Origin: Triangularia verruculosa
Lineage: Eukaryota > Ascomycota > Sordariomycetes > Sordariales > Podosporaceae
Direction: 5' to 3'
DNA: 64,000 nucleotides
Assembly: GCA_033296885.1 (NCBI GenBank)
Contig: MU863875.1
Coordinates: 682,001 to 746,000 of the forward strand
Shown here: piece after piece, positions 1 to 11,189 of the stretch
Layout of the letters: each line of letters opens with the position of its first letter
How positions within the stretch are numbered: the stretch's first letter is position 1
The notes under the pieces: generated by a model
Told to the model about the DNA's origin: nothing
Databases searched by the model: none
The model's input: the letters and a program-made list of their open reading frames with translations, nothing else
Translations under genes and position numbers: made by a program

Positions 1-1027
1 ATTCTCGAACGGGATTCCTACTGAAAAGGATGATGCTTGTGGCTGTCACGTCAAGAGATTCTGGTCTATTTGGGCCGTTGGTTATGGAGTATTAATCGTA
101 TGAATGAATGCATGCGCGACTGACGTGTGGGAACATGGAAGACGTGACGGCACAGAGTGCAACTCAACCTGGCAATTCCGTTTCTCGCATCCCAAACGAT
201 CGCGTTTTTGGTAAACACTTTTGCAGCTTCTGATTGGTAGCCCTGGCTGTCCCTGCACGTTGCTGTGGCAACCGTGTGACATGGGGGGGCGGGAGTCCGC
301 GGGGCAGGCCCCGGCTTCTGGAAGATCTCACGCGCCATGCCAGAACGGGTTAACGCCGTCTGTATATCATTTTGATGGAACCATCTGGACTGTCTGCCCT
401 GTGGGTTCACGGTTCAGAATTCAACATCAACCAAGACAAAGTTTAATTCTGGGACCAAAGCTTGCAATGACTGGCTAAAGGTTAGCATAGAGTTACGACT
501 CGACACAAACATTAACTCATGGGACAAAACGATCTATTCCGAATTTACTACCTGGAGTGAATAACTCAACAAGTGGACGAACACCCAATGGATACCCTCC
601 TCATTTCGCTGAATTCTGTATCTGCCTAGGTACTGGTACAATTATCAGCAACGCCATTGCGCCATGCACATAACTTTTTATAAACACAAGACCCGCACTT
701 CTTGCTAGCGAAGAAGCGCAAGGGGTATGGGGTAAAGCAATAAGTAAACTTTGTCGGGAGATGGTCCGTTCTGTGACGAGTTATCAGTGTGGTTATCGAC
801 AAAGTCTCTCTACCCGGAGAAGTGGTAGCATTAAACGCGCTTCGTCGAAGAGTGGTATGTCTGGAGAAGGTGAGATGATGGCCAAGTCCACCAATGCGAA
901 AAGGGAATGATTTGACGAGCGTTCTATTTCAACTTGTTAGGAAAAAGCTATCTGGGACAAAAAGGAAAGCAGGCACACATACCGATGTGGGTTCCTAAGC
1001 ACGCAGCTGAAATGCCGTATTAGTGAC
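1..1027. other. intergenic, no gene seen
   Basis: No open frame here shows a recognisable domain, and the short frames on both strands overlap one another. The right end should hold the 3' UTR of the splicing-factor gene that ends at 1028. Confidence 0.6.
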
Positions 1028-2906
1028 TTAAATGGCCTTCACGCGAGAGAACAAACTGCTGTAGACCGCGTCTACAACAGGCGCAGCCGTGATCATCCTT
1101 CCGTCAAAGTACCGGCCGTTGAGGCCCTTGATGGCATTCTCTCCGCCCTGGACCTTGTCAAACTTCAAGTAGATGTCGCCGGGAGAGTTGGGATCGAGGG
1201 AAATGTGGACCACGTGTCCATACTTCTCCTCAGCCTCCTGACGAACCTCGTCCTCCAGCTCCTTGGCCCAGTCCTCGCCGACCTGCCTGTGAGTGCGTTA
1301 GCAAGATTGGGGCACAGCAGAAACAGAGGGGGAGACATACTCAGCAGGATCAAACATATTGTGAAGAACCACACACCGGCTGGCCATGTTGACGTTGATG
1401 GGGAGGTTGGGCTTGATCTCCGTCTTGGGCTTGGCAATCTGTCGATCGCTGGGGGCGCTGATGGGCTCGTCAGTTCTAGCCAGCTTCCTCATCAGGGCAT
1501 CGCGGCTGTAGTTGTTAAAGTTGACTCCAGCAACGTCCGTGTCGTCCAAGGCACTGGCACCAGTGCCCTTCTCGTTGTCCCTAGCACCAGCACGGTCAAA
1601 GTTGGATGTCGGGGGGCCGCGGCCACCGGCACCAGAAAATGAAGATCCCTGGAACTGTTGATTCTGGCCCTGGAATCTCTGCAAGAGATTGGCGGTTGAT
1701 TCGGGGGTAAACTTATCATTTCCAAGTCCCACGCGAATCGGACGACCAGCAAGGTCAAACCCGTTCATCTTCTCGAGCGCCTCACGCGCCTGAGTGGCAT
1801 CGCGGAATCTGTTGCAAGGTCAGTCAATGCGCCTGAGTTCTGAAAAGGGGAAGAGAAGAGGAAAACGTACTGTACAAACCCATAGCCTCTGCTCCTTCCA
1901 GTGTCGTCTTTCTGCAACTGCACGAATTCGAGTTCGCCAAAGGGTTCAAACACATTCTGCAAATCTTGCTCGGTAATGCTGAAGTGGATATTCCCAACGT
2001 AGAGGCGGTGGAAGGGAATGGAATTGGGGTGGTTGCCAGTCGAATCCGGGTTGCGGACTTGTCGGTTCTTCTCAGCCTCGGTGAGCTGGACAATAACGGG
2101 GATACCTAGGAGCTTTTGACCTGTAAGCTGCAACGCGGCTTGCACGGAATCTTCGTTCTTGAACTCGACGTAACCAACACTAGGTTTCAGCAAGTTAGTG
2201 ATCATGCTTATTATGGCGAAATAGGTCCAAGGAACACATACCCCTTCGACCGATTGCTGACACGGTCCTTCACAATCTGAGCCTCGGCAACTGGTCCAAC
2301 CTTCTCGAAGAACTCCTTCAACTCCCTGGTACGGAGGCGGGCAGCGAGCTGTTGGACGAAAACGGTGCGACGGTCGCGTTCATCTTCGGTGAGCGGAGGG
2401 GGCGAGTCGCGAGGGGTGCTGGTTCTGCCACCGCGTCTGTCATCATCGCGATGGCGGCGGCGGTCATCATCTCGGTGACGATCCCGGTCGCGGCGGTCGT
2501 CTCCATGGGGCCGGTAGTAGCGGTTGGGGGAGCGGGATCGGGAGCGACCACCACGGCGGCTTCCGCGATAGTAATCGCCATCTCTGTGACGACGTGAGTC
2601 TCGGCGGTTAGAATCACGGCTTCGGCTTCGGCGCCTACTCTTGTGGCTTCCGGCATCGCTTCGGGGAGTTTCTCTACCGCTGGAAGAAGCGCGATGGCGG
2701 CCGGCACTACGGTCGCGATCTCGGCGCCTGCGGTCGCGGGGCTCTCTGTCTCTGTCTCTATCACCATCCCGGTCCCGGTCGTTTTCTCGGCGCTCGCTGC
2801 GGCTGCCGTTCTGAGGTGAGTCGCCATTGGCCGGGGACTTGGTGTTCTGCTGCTCCTTGGTGGACGCAGTCGAGTCAAGAAGTGCCTCGACGTCGAGGCC
2901 CGACAT
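1028..2906 (-). CDS. rsd1: RBM39/CAPER-type (Rsd1-like) SR splicing factor, 4 exons
   Basis: Predicted nuclear RNA-binding protein of the U2AF-related RBM39/CAPER/Rsd1 family, which acts in 3' splice-site recognition. My exons are 2906-2242, 2179-1871, 1808-1341 and 1286-1028 (GTATGT, GTACGT, GTATGT donors), giving 566 residues in one frame. The order seen is: a short acidic start, a long RS/RD-rich low-complexity domain (about residues 35-170), RRM1 (starts near RRTVFVQQL; exon 1 ends at KG and exon 2 resumes VGYVEF, the RNP1 strand), RRM2 (RLYVGNIHF, then GRSRGYGFVQF across an intron), a Gln/Gly-rich linker, and a C-terminal RRM of the UHM type (CVVLHNMFDP...). The UHM carries the diagnostic R-x-F motif as GRYFDGR. 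Family assignment is firm; the RS repeats make the exact N-terminal alignment uncertain. Confidence 0.93.
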
Positions 2907-3637
2907 TTTGGCTGGCTCTGGCTGATGGAGAAATGTGGTCAGGAATCGAGTTGCGATTTATTATCTCTTTTTCTCTCTGCAAACCACACAAACGATTTGC
3001 TTGATCAAGATGCCGTCTGGCGAAATAAAGACAATCAGCGCAAGTGAATTGCTGCCTGTGATGAGGTTGGTTGATTGAGACTAGCAAATTGTGTCCGAGT
3101 GGCTGACCATGAGTGATTTGAGGGGACCACACTCAGATAACCGTCACGTGCCGTCGTGCCGGCTTATCTTTAACAGTCTACAAATTGTATCCACCGCGTG
3201 GAGCTGAGTCTGTCTCATTGATAAGAGCGATAAGAGCCTAATTTTGGATGGGCGAGGAGTGAAGTTGTATAAACAGAGATTATTAGGGTATTCTACAATG
3301 ACGTGACAATAATTAAGCGACTCCTGTCTGCTTTGTTTTGTGCAGTGAAGCCTGATTCCACCTCCCACCCCAGCCCCTGATGAACCTCCCAGACATGATA
3401 TTAACCAAAGAACCCCCTCCCGCTTTTGACTCGTCCATTAATGCATGACGGCCTGGCAGGTTTGTTAGAAAACCCTATGTTCTGCCAGCCTACTTATTAC
3501 AAGATATATGTTTGGTATACAAATGTATGTACAGCACAATCCGCCAGGGTATGCCCGTGTCCTTTGTGCGTGTCCGTGTCATGCCTCATCTCCTTCGTCT
3601 GTCGTTCATCCATACAATAAACCCCTGAAAAAGGGTT
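2907..3637. other. intergenic: promoter of splicing factor, 3' side of scs7
   Basis: The right half is AT-rich and should contain the scs7 3' UTR; the left half is upstream of the splicing-factor gene. I see no supportable ORF. Confidence 0.6.
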
Positions 3638-4814
3638 TTAGTTGGCCTTCTTGCCAGGCTTCGGGCCACTGAGCTCAGTGCCAAAAACCTTGTCCCAGAA
3701 GGGGCTGGTAACACCGAAGCCATTCTCGTAGTCGAGGAAATGGTGCTCCAAGTGAAGCTTCTTCAACTGCTTGTACCAGAGAGGGAGATTCTGGTGGTGG
3801 AGGAAATAGTGCGTCAGGTCGTAGCAAATGTATCCGAACATGCCGCCGCAGTAGACGGCAGTAGCGATGTTCCAGTCCCAAAAGAAGATGGTGTGGGCTA
3901 ACTTCCAGAACGGAATTGCGAGAGCGAGGAAAAGAGCCGGGGGCATGACGAGCCGGTACTTGTCCATTGGCAAGTAGTGGTGGATGCCGTGGAGGGTGAA
4001 GTGAAGGGTGATACCAACACGATTGTCAGGAAGCCATCTGGAGTAGCTTGTTAGTCATGCATGACTTTGCGGGGGAAGTGTCAAAAACTCACTCATCAAG
4101 ATGGAACAGGAATCTGTGCATGCCATACTCGATGATAGACCAGAATCCCAAGCCCCCAAGGAAGCAGGCCACCTCTCCCGGGACGGTCAGGCCACTGCTG
4201 GCGAGGTAGAGGCCATAGGTGACAGGAGGAAGCCAGAAGACTGGAATCAGCCACCACGGAGTCTTGCTCAAGGGCTCGAGGAAGTTGCCAAAGAGAGGCG
4301 CAGAAGCACCGCCCTTGTAATGGCGTGGTCTGTGAACCTGATCAAGATAGAAATCCTTGCTGAAGCCACCGAACCACACTTGAGGAAAGAGCGGTCTGTT
4401 CAGGTCGAGGAACTTGTGTGTCTTGTAGTCGCTGGCGATGTCGGTATCCTTGCTGAGATCCTCCTCGCAGGACATACCCGTTCGGGGATGCGCATTGGTG
4501 CCGTTGGCTAGTCCATTCGCCTTTGCCTTGCCGTTTGCGCTCGTGCCGTTTGAGGCATCCTCCAGAAACCCAACCAGCGAGTCGTCGAGCACCTCATAGG
4601 CCGCCTCGGAGTGGGTGTGTGACGCTTCGTCTTTGAGGATGTCGGTGATGTCCTTGCCGGCGTAGTCGAGCACCAGGTCACCGCCTCCCGGATGGGCGTC
4701 AACAAAGTCGGTCACATCGTAGACATTCTTCCCAACCGTCACATAGCATGATTTCTTGGTATTGTGCGACTCGACCTCGGCGAGGGTAAAGGTCGGCAAC
4801 GTTCGACCGGGCAT
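3638..4814 (-). CDS. scs7: ceramide/fatty acid 2-hydroxylase (Scs7/FA2H), 2 exons
   Basis: Di-iron hydroxylase of the ER membrane that adds the alpha-hydroxyl to very-long-chain acyl groups of ceramide. Exons 4814-4093 and 4037-3638 (donor GTGAGT, 55-nt intron) give 373 residues. An N-terminal cytochrome b5 domain has the haem motif HPGG at about 41-44 and a second histidine in SHTHS (66-68). The sterol-desaturase/hydroxylase domain carries the histidine clusters HRFLFH (233-238), HFTLHGIHH (253-261, built across the intron junction), HYFLHH (317-322) and HLEHH (336-340). Hydrophobic segments lie around the first cluster and between the second and third. I start at MPGRTLPTF because the b5 fold begins there; an in-frame upstream ATG at 4904 would add 30 Asn/Lys-rich residues and is more likely leader. 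The gene is divergent from het-c. Confidence 0.95.
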
Positions 4815-6175
4815 CTTGACTGTGGAGTGCTGATTTTTTTTGGTCTCGTTGTTGTTGTTGTTTTGCAAACGAAAAACGGCAGACCAGGGTCCAGTAGGCG
4901 ACAAGCTTCGGGCTTCTCGGGGCCACTAGAACGCGACTCTATCTTGGCTCAGCGACAACGGCGAGGCTATCCAGCGACACCGGCTTTGGGGAGGAATAGA
5001 GAATTGAAGCAAACGAGAAAGATGGCAATCTAGGAAGAATACAGAAGAAAGATCCTCAGGAAACTCAAGATCATGCAAAGGAGCAGATAATGCAAGGGCC
5101 CAATCTGTCGTTCGCCGCGGATTGGTGGATGACTTTTTTTTCTGTTCAGGGGTCACACTAATCAAAAAACGCGAATGGCAGTTGAATGCCCACGCGTGCT
5201 GCCAAATCCCATCGGATGACAGTGGCGTCACAACCGGTACTGTAATGCTGCCAGGTGCCATCCGAGGCTGGGAAAAAACGACTGATTCGGACTTCTCGGG
5301 TCCTCTCAACTCCGTCGGGAGCCCATGTTCAAATGTTGGGCATTCAAGACCCAGATATTTGCTGAGAAGATCAGTCGACTCTCGAGTCACCACCGCTAGC
5401 TGCAGGGTCACCGTTGCGTGTAACTGTACAGGGCTGTGCCTCTCTAGATGCATATGCAGCTATCCGGTCCATCTTCAGTTCGTTCAGTTATCCGGGTATG
5501 ACGGCACGTTCAATCTCTTGGCACAAACTCCAGCTCAGCCAGGATGGCGGGGCACAGCTCAGTCTGCCCCTCCTTTTCAAGCAAAGGTGATGTTAAAATC
5601 TCGGAGGCCCAACAGATATGCGAATCGGGGCAGAACGGTGACGGTAGGATGTGCTTAATCTGAGTAGTGTACCAAATAGATAGTGTAGCCAACGGGTTGC
5701 AACGGCGTTAGCTTGTCTGACGGCCCTTTCCTGCGCGGCCGTTGGCGGCAAAGGTGAGATTGTGACCACTGCAGTTCGGTTTGTTCGTTCGCTCTTGCTC
5801 TCGATGCTCGAATCTGACGTAAAGAATTCATGGCGGAGCTCTTGTCTGCTTGGCACTTTTCCTACCAAATGTTCAGCTCTCTCTCCTCACCTCTTCAGAG
5901 GCCACCATCTCTAAAATTCGGTCTACTTTTTCTCTCAAGTATTGCCGACAGTATATAGCGAGTGTTTGAAGCACAAACACGCCAGTCACGTTTTGTCTCC
6001 TGCCTAATCACGCTGTTCGTTGTGTGACGCAAGGCGCAAGCTCGGCTGCTTTTTCGCCAACTGCGGGCGCATTCGCGAGCTGCACCCAAAAAAAGAAGCG
6101 CCTAATCCGCAGCTGAGCTCCAGACAACACAGACCTAACAACCCACAGAGTCTGGATATCTTGAATTGGTGAACT
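4815..6175. other. intergenic: divergent scs7 / het-c promoter region
   Basis: This 1.36 kb lies between the starts of scs7 (-) and het-c (+). Overlapping short frames on both strands (for example 5122-5658 +) have no domain or codon pattern that suggests coding. It probably holds both promoters and leaders. Confidence 0.6.
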
Positions 6176-8601
6176 ATGGCGGGACTCAGGATAGCTTGGG
6201 GCAGCGCTCTGCTGGTCCTTGCTGTTATTCTCGTCGTCCTCCCCGGCCAAGCCGCCGCGTTTGGTGCTGGAAATATTCCATCTATCGCCCAGGTCGAGGG
6301 TCACAATTGGAGACATGGAGGTATGTGAGGCTGTGTCCTTGACGGGTGTCTTCTCATGACTAACGCCGGTTTTCAGATATTGAGGATACTCTCAAGGAGA
6401 TTGCCTTTTTGTATGGCAAGAAATGGACTACCATGATGATTGGTCGTGTGTATTTTGGCAACTGGCTGAGAGACTACTCGCAAGCCATTGATGTTGGCAG
6501 TTTGAAGGGCGTCAACGCTGCTACCATTAGAATCATTGTACGATGGCCCCCTTGAATCCCTTGGCTCTATCAGATACTGACTCTTTCAGGTCTGGGTACT
6601 TTCATTCATGGCAAACGGATACGCCACCGAGGAATTCGAAGTCACAGAAGAGCGTCTTGGATGCTACCGTCCAGAGGAACACATCGATAACCCCAAGGAC
6701 TACGCCGACAACCAGGATGCCCGCAAATGGGACCCCAGGCTGAGAGGCCCTATTGACCCCAGAGAGCTCGAGATCGATCCCCGCACCGGTATGAAGAACT
6801 ATATTGCCAATGAAAGTGGTGGTTGGTCTACCAGTGCCGGCTATCTCCGATGGAGCTTTGCCCGTGCTATCCACTTCGGTCGTCTTTACACTAGCGGAAC
6901 CACTCATAAGGGAAGAGAGTCTGATCTCTGCGAGGCCCTCAGATGCCTCGGCCAAGCCCTGCACTGCATGGAAGACTTCAGCGCTCACAGCAACTACTGC
7001 GAACTTGCCCTCATTGAACTTGGCTACCACAACGTTTTCACACACTGCGGTTCCGCTACCCAGATCAACCTGAACGGCAAAAGAGTTTACCCACTTATCA
7101 CCGGTACCTTCGGAGCTGTGGACTTTTTGCACTCGGTGCTCGGGTAAGTATAGTTCCCGAACCTGCAGCCGTGACCATGCTAACAGTATGTGACAGAGAG
7201 GCAACCGACCACTTTACCCAATCTGAAGTTGACGAGATCGACATTGCTCTCAAGAACGCCGAGCAGGGCAGCAACAGCTCTGGTCAACGAGGCCTTTTAG
7301 GCTCCAACTCAAGCGGTCCTGACTTCATCTCGCTCGTCAGCCAGCTCCCCAGCGTCGGAGATGGCTTTGCTTCCCAGGCTAGAAGCCTCAAGGCGGCATC
7401 CGCTGCCCAGGAGCAACAAAACACCCGTGACAATGCCAACATTGTTCCAGGAATGAGCCCCAACTTCGACCCAGTCAAGGTCTCCGGCCAGATCTATCCC
7501 ATCCTCGAGTTCCGCGACAAGATTGTCCGCTCCATCAACAACATGATCTCCAAGATCCCCGGGTTGGAGTCTCTGCTCGAAAAGGTCAGCGAAACCCTGA
7601 CTGCTTTCATCCTGGGCCTGCTCGCTCCTTTCATCAGACCCATTATTCAGCAAGTATCCAAGGTGCTGAAGGAGGGCTCTACTGGACTTATTGAGTCCAG
7701 TGCCAACGCTCAGTTTGAACCATGGAACAACCCCCGCTGCCACGATCCTACTCACTCCATGTTGTCCAAGGATCACTTCACCAACGTCCTGAACTCTTGC
7801 GCCGGTCGTGTATCCGTCACCATCGTGCAATATGTCGTTCCGTATGTGTCTCCTCTTTTCTACTGCTCTCAATGTCAGCACTAACACACACATTCCAGCC
7901 GCATGCTTTATGCCTTTGAGAACCCCGGCGTTCCCGTCGATGAAGTCCTCAATGACGTCCTCCGCGCCTTCCACCACCCCGCCGCCCGTGACGAACGCGC
8001 CGAGATTCACCGCAACATGTTTGAGACGGTCCGCAAGTGGACCCAAGAGACTAAGCACCGTCACGAGCTCAACTCCCTCCTCTCTTCCGAGTCAGTCAAG
8101 AGCCACCACAACCACATCCTCACCAGCAGCCAGGGCAGTGGTTCCCGCAGCGTGTCTGCCCCAAGCCACGGCGGAAACGGTTGTGACCACGGTCACGGTC
8201 GCCCTGCTGGTTCGCTCTGGGATCAGATCAAGAAGCAGCAGGCGGATGCCAGGCCACAGGGAGGTTATTCGCCCAGGCCTGGCTCGTCCGGCTATGGTGC
8301 TCGGCCTGGATCGAGCGGTTATGGCAGTGCGGGAGGAGCGGCGGCGTCGTATGGGCGGCCGAGCCCTCAGCCTTCTCAGCCGTCGTATGGTGGTGGCGGT
8401 TATCCTCAGCAGCCGCAGTATCCCTATGCTGGTGGTGGTCCAGGGGGTTACCAGCAGCAACCTCCTCCCCCGCATCACCACCAGCAGCCACCTCCCCATC
8501 ATGGGCAGTATGGTGGTGGGTATCCGGGACAGCAGCCGCCACCGCAGGGCGGGTACCCTGGGCAACAGCCGCCTCAGTGGGGTGGTTATCAGAGGTATTA
8601 A
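6176..8601 (+). CDS. het-c: HET-C heterokaryon incompatibility protein, 5 exons
   Basis: Ortholog of Neurospora crassa HET-C, a secreted or plasma-membrane protein that controls vegetative incompatibility in that species; in other fungi the ortholog need not do so. Exons 6176-6320, 6377-6537, 6590-7143, 7197-7841 and 7899-8601 give 735 residues. A hydrophobic signal segment occupies about 10-28. The conserved core runs through WRHGDIEDTL, a His/Cys-rich stretch (ALHCMEDFSAHSNYCE) and several hydrophobic segments. Residues 311-327 contain two GSNSSG units that fit the position expected of a hypervariable specificity region (inference). The last about 110 residues are rich in Gly, Tyr, Pro and Gln (GGY/YPGQQPP units), matching the family's glycine-rich tail, but the total is shorter than the 966 residues I recall for N. 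crassa. No HET-domain gene lies beside it in this window. Confidence 0.95.
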
Positions 8602-9481
8602 GGGCGGGGAAGGTGATGATTGATGATATGAGATGATGTGTATGAGGGTTGGGTCTGGGTTGGGGAAACAAGATACCATGTACGGGAGGCGGTTAAGGTG
8701 CTGTTTTAAGAGAGTATTGTGTTTGATGATGTTTGTTTAAGTTATGATGAAAAATTGGAATGGCTTTGAGGTAAAAGTAGGATGAATTCTTACGGTTTGA
8801 AGCGCGTTCGGTTGTTTTGGGGGTGACCACGCCACCGCATGTCGACCTGGAAATGCACGCGTATCCAGTCAAGTTGTGTTTACAGAAGTTGTGTTTCGAT
8901 CAATACCTATATTCAAGATCTACCTGTCCAAAAGATCATAGGTAGAAAGGTGATGGGGGGGTTACAGGTTGAGGGAGGTAGAAATTATTGACGTACATAT
9001 ATTTACCCCTGATGTGCCCCTGAGCTCGGTAGAGCATAGATGAACGCACTACACATCACGAAGAAAAGTTAAATGGGACGAGGGTTCTGTATATCAGCGA
9101 GCACCAGGCTCTTTTCTATTAATTTTTCCTAGTTTTTTTCCGGGGTTTTCTCGCCCTTTTCTAGCAAGAAAAGTGAATGACCCTAAAATGCAGTAAGAAT
9201 GTCTTTTTTTTTTTTTTTTTTTTGCGTTTTTAGTTATGCCTTTTCCTGCGAATACCCCCATTAAATGTGGAAAAAAAGCTGAATTAGAAAAGAAAGAAGA
9301 AAAGGATTCCAACATCTCCAGGAGCCAGCCTGGATGTGTTGTTCCAAAATTATTTCAATGGAATAGTCAAACGTCCAGGATTATGCTAAAAAAAAGAATC
9401 AAGTCGTCAAGCATATCAAGGAGATGACAGTCGACAATAATGCAGATAGTGTCGAGTGCTCTGAGTCGGTGCCGGGGTTGA
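8602..9481. other. intergenic between convergent het-c and VWA gene
   Basis: This region carries the 3' ends of two convergent genes. It is AT-rich with a 20-T run at 9204-9223. I see no gene. Confidence 0.6.
9204..9223. repeat. poly(T) homopolymer, 20 nt
   Basis: An uninterrupted run of T between convergent genes. It may be a slippage-prone mononucleotide tract or the footprint of a reverse-transcribed A tail; no element is visible beside it. Confidence 0.85.
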
Positions 9482-10216
9482 TTACACCTCTATTGACACC
9501 TGTCGTTCCTCATCAAACCCCGGGATCACCGAACCCAGCAACGTGTTCCAGAGGCCCTTAGTTGACAGCGCCTTAACCCCGTCCTCTTCAGTGTCGAAGG
9601 TGGTGGTCTTGACGATATCTCTGTTGCATCGATCATCCAAACCGCCGTCCAAGAACTCCAGGATCGCTCTGCCAGTGTCGTTGTCTCCCACACGAAAGAA
9701 CGTGATTCCCAGCTGATGGCGGGGAGCTTCGGCCGCATGCAATCGGTCTGCAAAGTCGGTGATGACAGGTACTAGGTTATCGGTTTTGCCGTCTGTAATG
9801 ACGATGAGGATGAGTGGCTTGACAGCGTTACCGGGCGTCTCGCAGCGGTTGACGTAGGGAGAGAGGATGTCCCTGAAACGGGCAGCGGCGAGGGCCTTGT
9901 TGGACTCGGCTTGCTGCGCTTTGTGGAAGATGTTTTGGACACTTTCTACTGTTTTCTGCCCAAGCCAACCAGTGGGCTCATGCACCGGATGGGACTCGTT
10001 GAAGAAGTAGACGTCCACGCCATCAGCATCTTGAGATATGCAAGGGTCGAGGAGAGACTTGAGGGCGATCAAGGCCTCGGACCACGGGGTCCCAGCCATG
10101 GAAGCGGAGTTATCGATCAGAAAGGCGATATCAAAGTGTTTCAGGACCTCCCGAAATTGGTCCACTGTGTCGCGGTGGAGGTTAACCCTGGAGAAATCGG
10201 GCGGTGCGGCCATCAT
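9482..10216 (-). CDS. VWA-domain protein, paralog of the gene at 11190, degenerate MIDAS
   Basis: Single-exon, 244-residue protein that is almost entirely one von Willebrand factor A fold. Visible landmarks are the first strand and metal-site motif FLIDNSASM (DxSxS, about residue 35), DADGVDVYFF, KPLILIVITDG (the MIDAS aspartate strand) and HQLGITFFRVGD. It has no signal peptide or membrane segment, so it is probably cytosolic. It shares these blocks and the C-terminal LGSV with the divergent gene at 11190-12062, so the two are paralogs. In the helix where the paralog has LTPTASR, this copy has SNKALAAAR, so both threonines are alanine and the metal-coordinating Thr appears lost. A TTATATAA box lies about 150 nt upstream at 10367-10374. 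Function is unknown; intracellular VWA proteins usually act in protein complexes. Confidence 0.88.
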   Translation of the reverse strand: MMAAPPDFSRVNLHRDTVDQFREVLKHFDIAFLIDNSASMAGTPWSEALIALKSLLDPCISQDADGVDVYFFNESHPVHEPTGWLGQKTVESVQNIFHKAQQAESNKALAAARFRDILSPYVNRCETPGNAVKPLILIVITDGKTDNLVPVITDFADRLHAAEAPRHQLGITFFRVGDNDTGRAILEFLDGGLDDRCNRDIVKTTTFDTEEDGVKALSTKGLWNTLLGSVIPGFDEERQVSIEV

Positions 10217-11189
10217 GATGCTGCTGACGAAAATGTGTTGGTATCTGGTTTGGTGATGGTGATGACAGGAAGGAACTTGGGTATGTTGTAGAGAGTCGAA
10301 AGCTTGAAGTGTCTTGTGAAGGTTGTGTTGATGGAAGGTGGCCTGGAAGTGCGAGAACGTCGATGGTTATATAAACGTGAGGAGGTTCTGTCTTGCGTTT
10401 GTATAACAGCTTCATGGTCGAACCAACCTTGATGACCTCAATGGTAACCATGAAACAGTCACATGAACTGCAATACTCAGCATGAAACTGACCGGTGAAC
10501 AATGAAATGGGATGGGCTTCCATTATGGAGGCGCCAACCGGCGAAGTCGGCTCGTTGGTTTTAGTTGCCCTTCTCAACTTCTGATGAAATGATAATGACC
10601 AACCACCCCTCAGGTAATATGCGCAGAGAACGTCTTGTTAAACGTTTCAAGCCGAGATAATATGGGTTATCAGGACTCGCGGCCTTCACAAACACTAGTG
10701 TCAGTTACAATTAGGCGCAGCTCAGTTGCCACAGGTGACGGAAACTAAACAAGACTTTCTTTCCGTTTTCCGTTTGGCACGAGGCCCCTCATGAGAAACT
10801 GAGAGGGGTAAAGCGCACTGTGATTTCATCAGAAGTTAGGAAGGTATTCAAACAGCGGGTCTAACCAACAGTAAACAAACGCGGCCACCAACTGCACCTG
10901 CCATGACATTCCATTGTTCAACAATTTCGTAAGAAGCGTATCCCCTGCTCAGCTGCTTGATAAGCGGTCACCGGTTCCCAAACAGCCTCCGGCTCGGGCT
11001 GTGCACTTACCAGAAATGCCCTCTTTGCCAACATTTAAATGCGGCCGTAGGTTCCCAGGCTTCGCTCCAGCACCTGCCTTCATACGACCAACCTCATCAA
11101 GATCTCCTCAAGTTTCCAAGCTGTCAGAGAGCAAGCCAAGAAAACCTCAACCTTCTCAATCACTCCCACCACCACCATAAACACACAAA
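10217..11189. other. intergenic: shared divergent promoter of VWA pair
   Basis: This 0.97 kb separates two divergently transcribed paralogs. A frame at 10914-11180 (+) precedes the right gene but has no splice link to it that I can support. I treat it as leader. Confidence 0.55.
10367..10374 (-). promoter_or_regulatory. TATA-like box of the left VWA gene
   Basis: TTATATAA, about 150 nt upstream of the ATG at 10216. The motif is palindromic so orientation is assigned from the gene; position and sequence are the only support. Confidence 0.45.

Noticed and set aside
5122..5658. 178-residue Cys-containing + strand frame in the scs7/het-c gap
   Set aside because: An equally open minus-strand frame overlaps it, and it has no signal peptide, domain or splice context.
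7309..8064. 251-residue minus-strand frame
   Set aside because: Antisense shadow of het-c, and crosses its intron.
9204..9223. Poly(T) as the tail of a LINE/SINE insertion
   Set aside because: No element body, target-site duplication or second tail signature is visible nearby.
10914..11180. Frame upstream of the right VWA gene as a possible first exon
   Set aside because: No donor/acceptor pair joins it in frame, and the VWA protein has its own Met and N-terminus.
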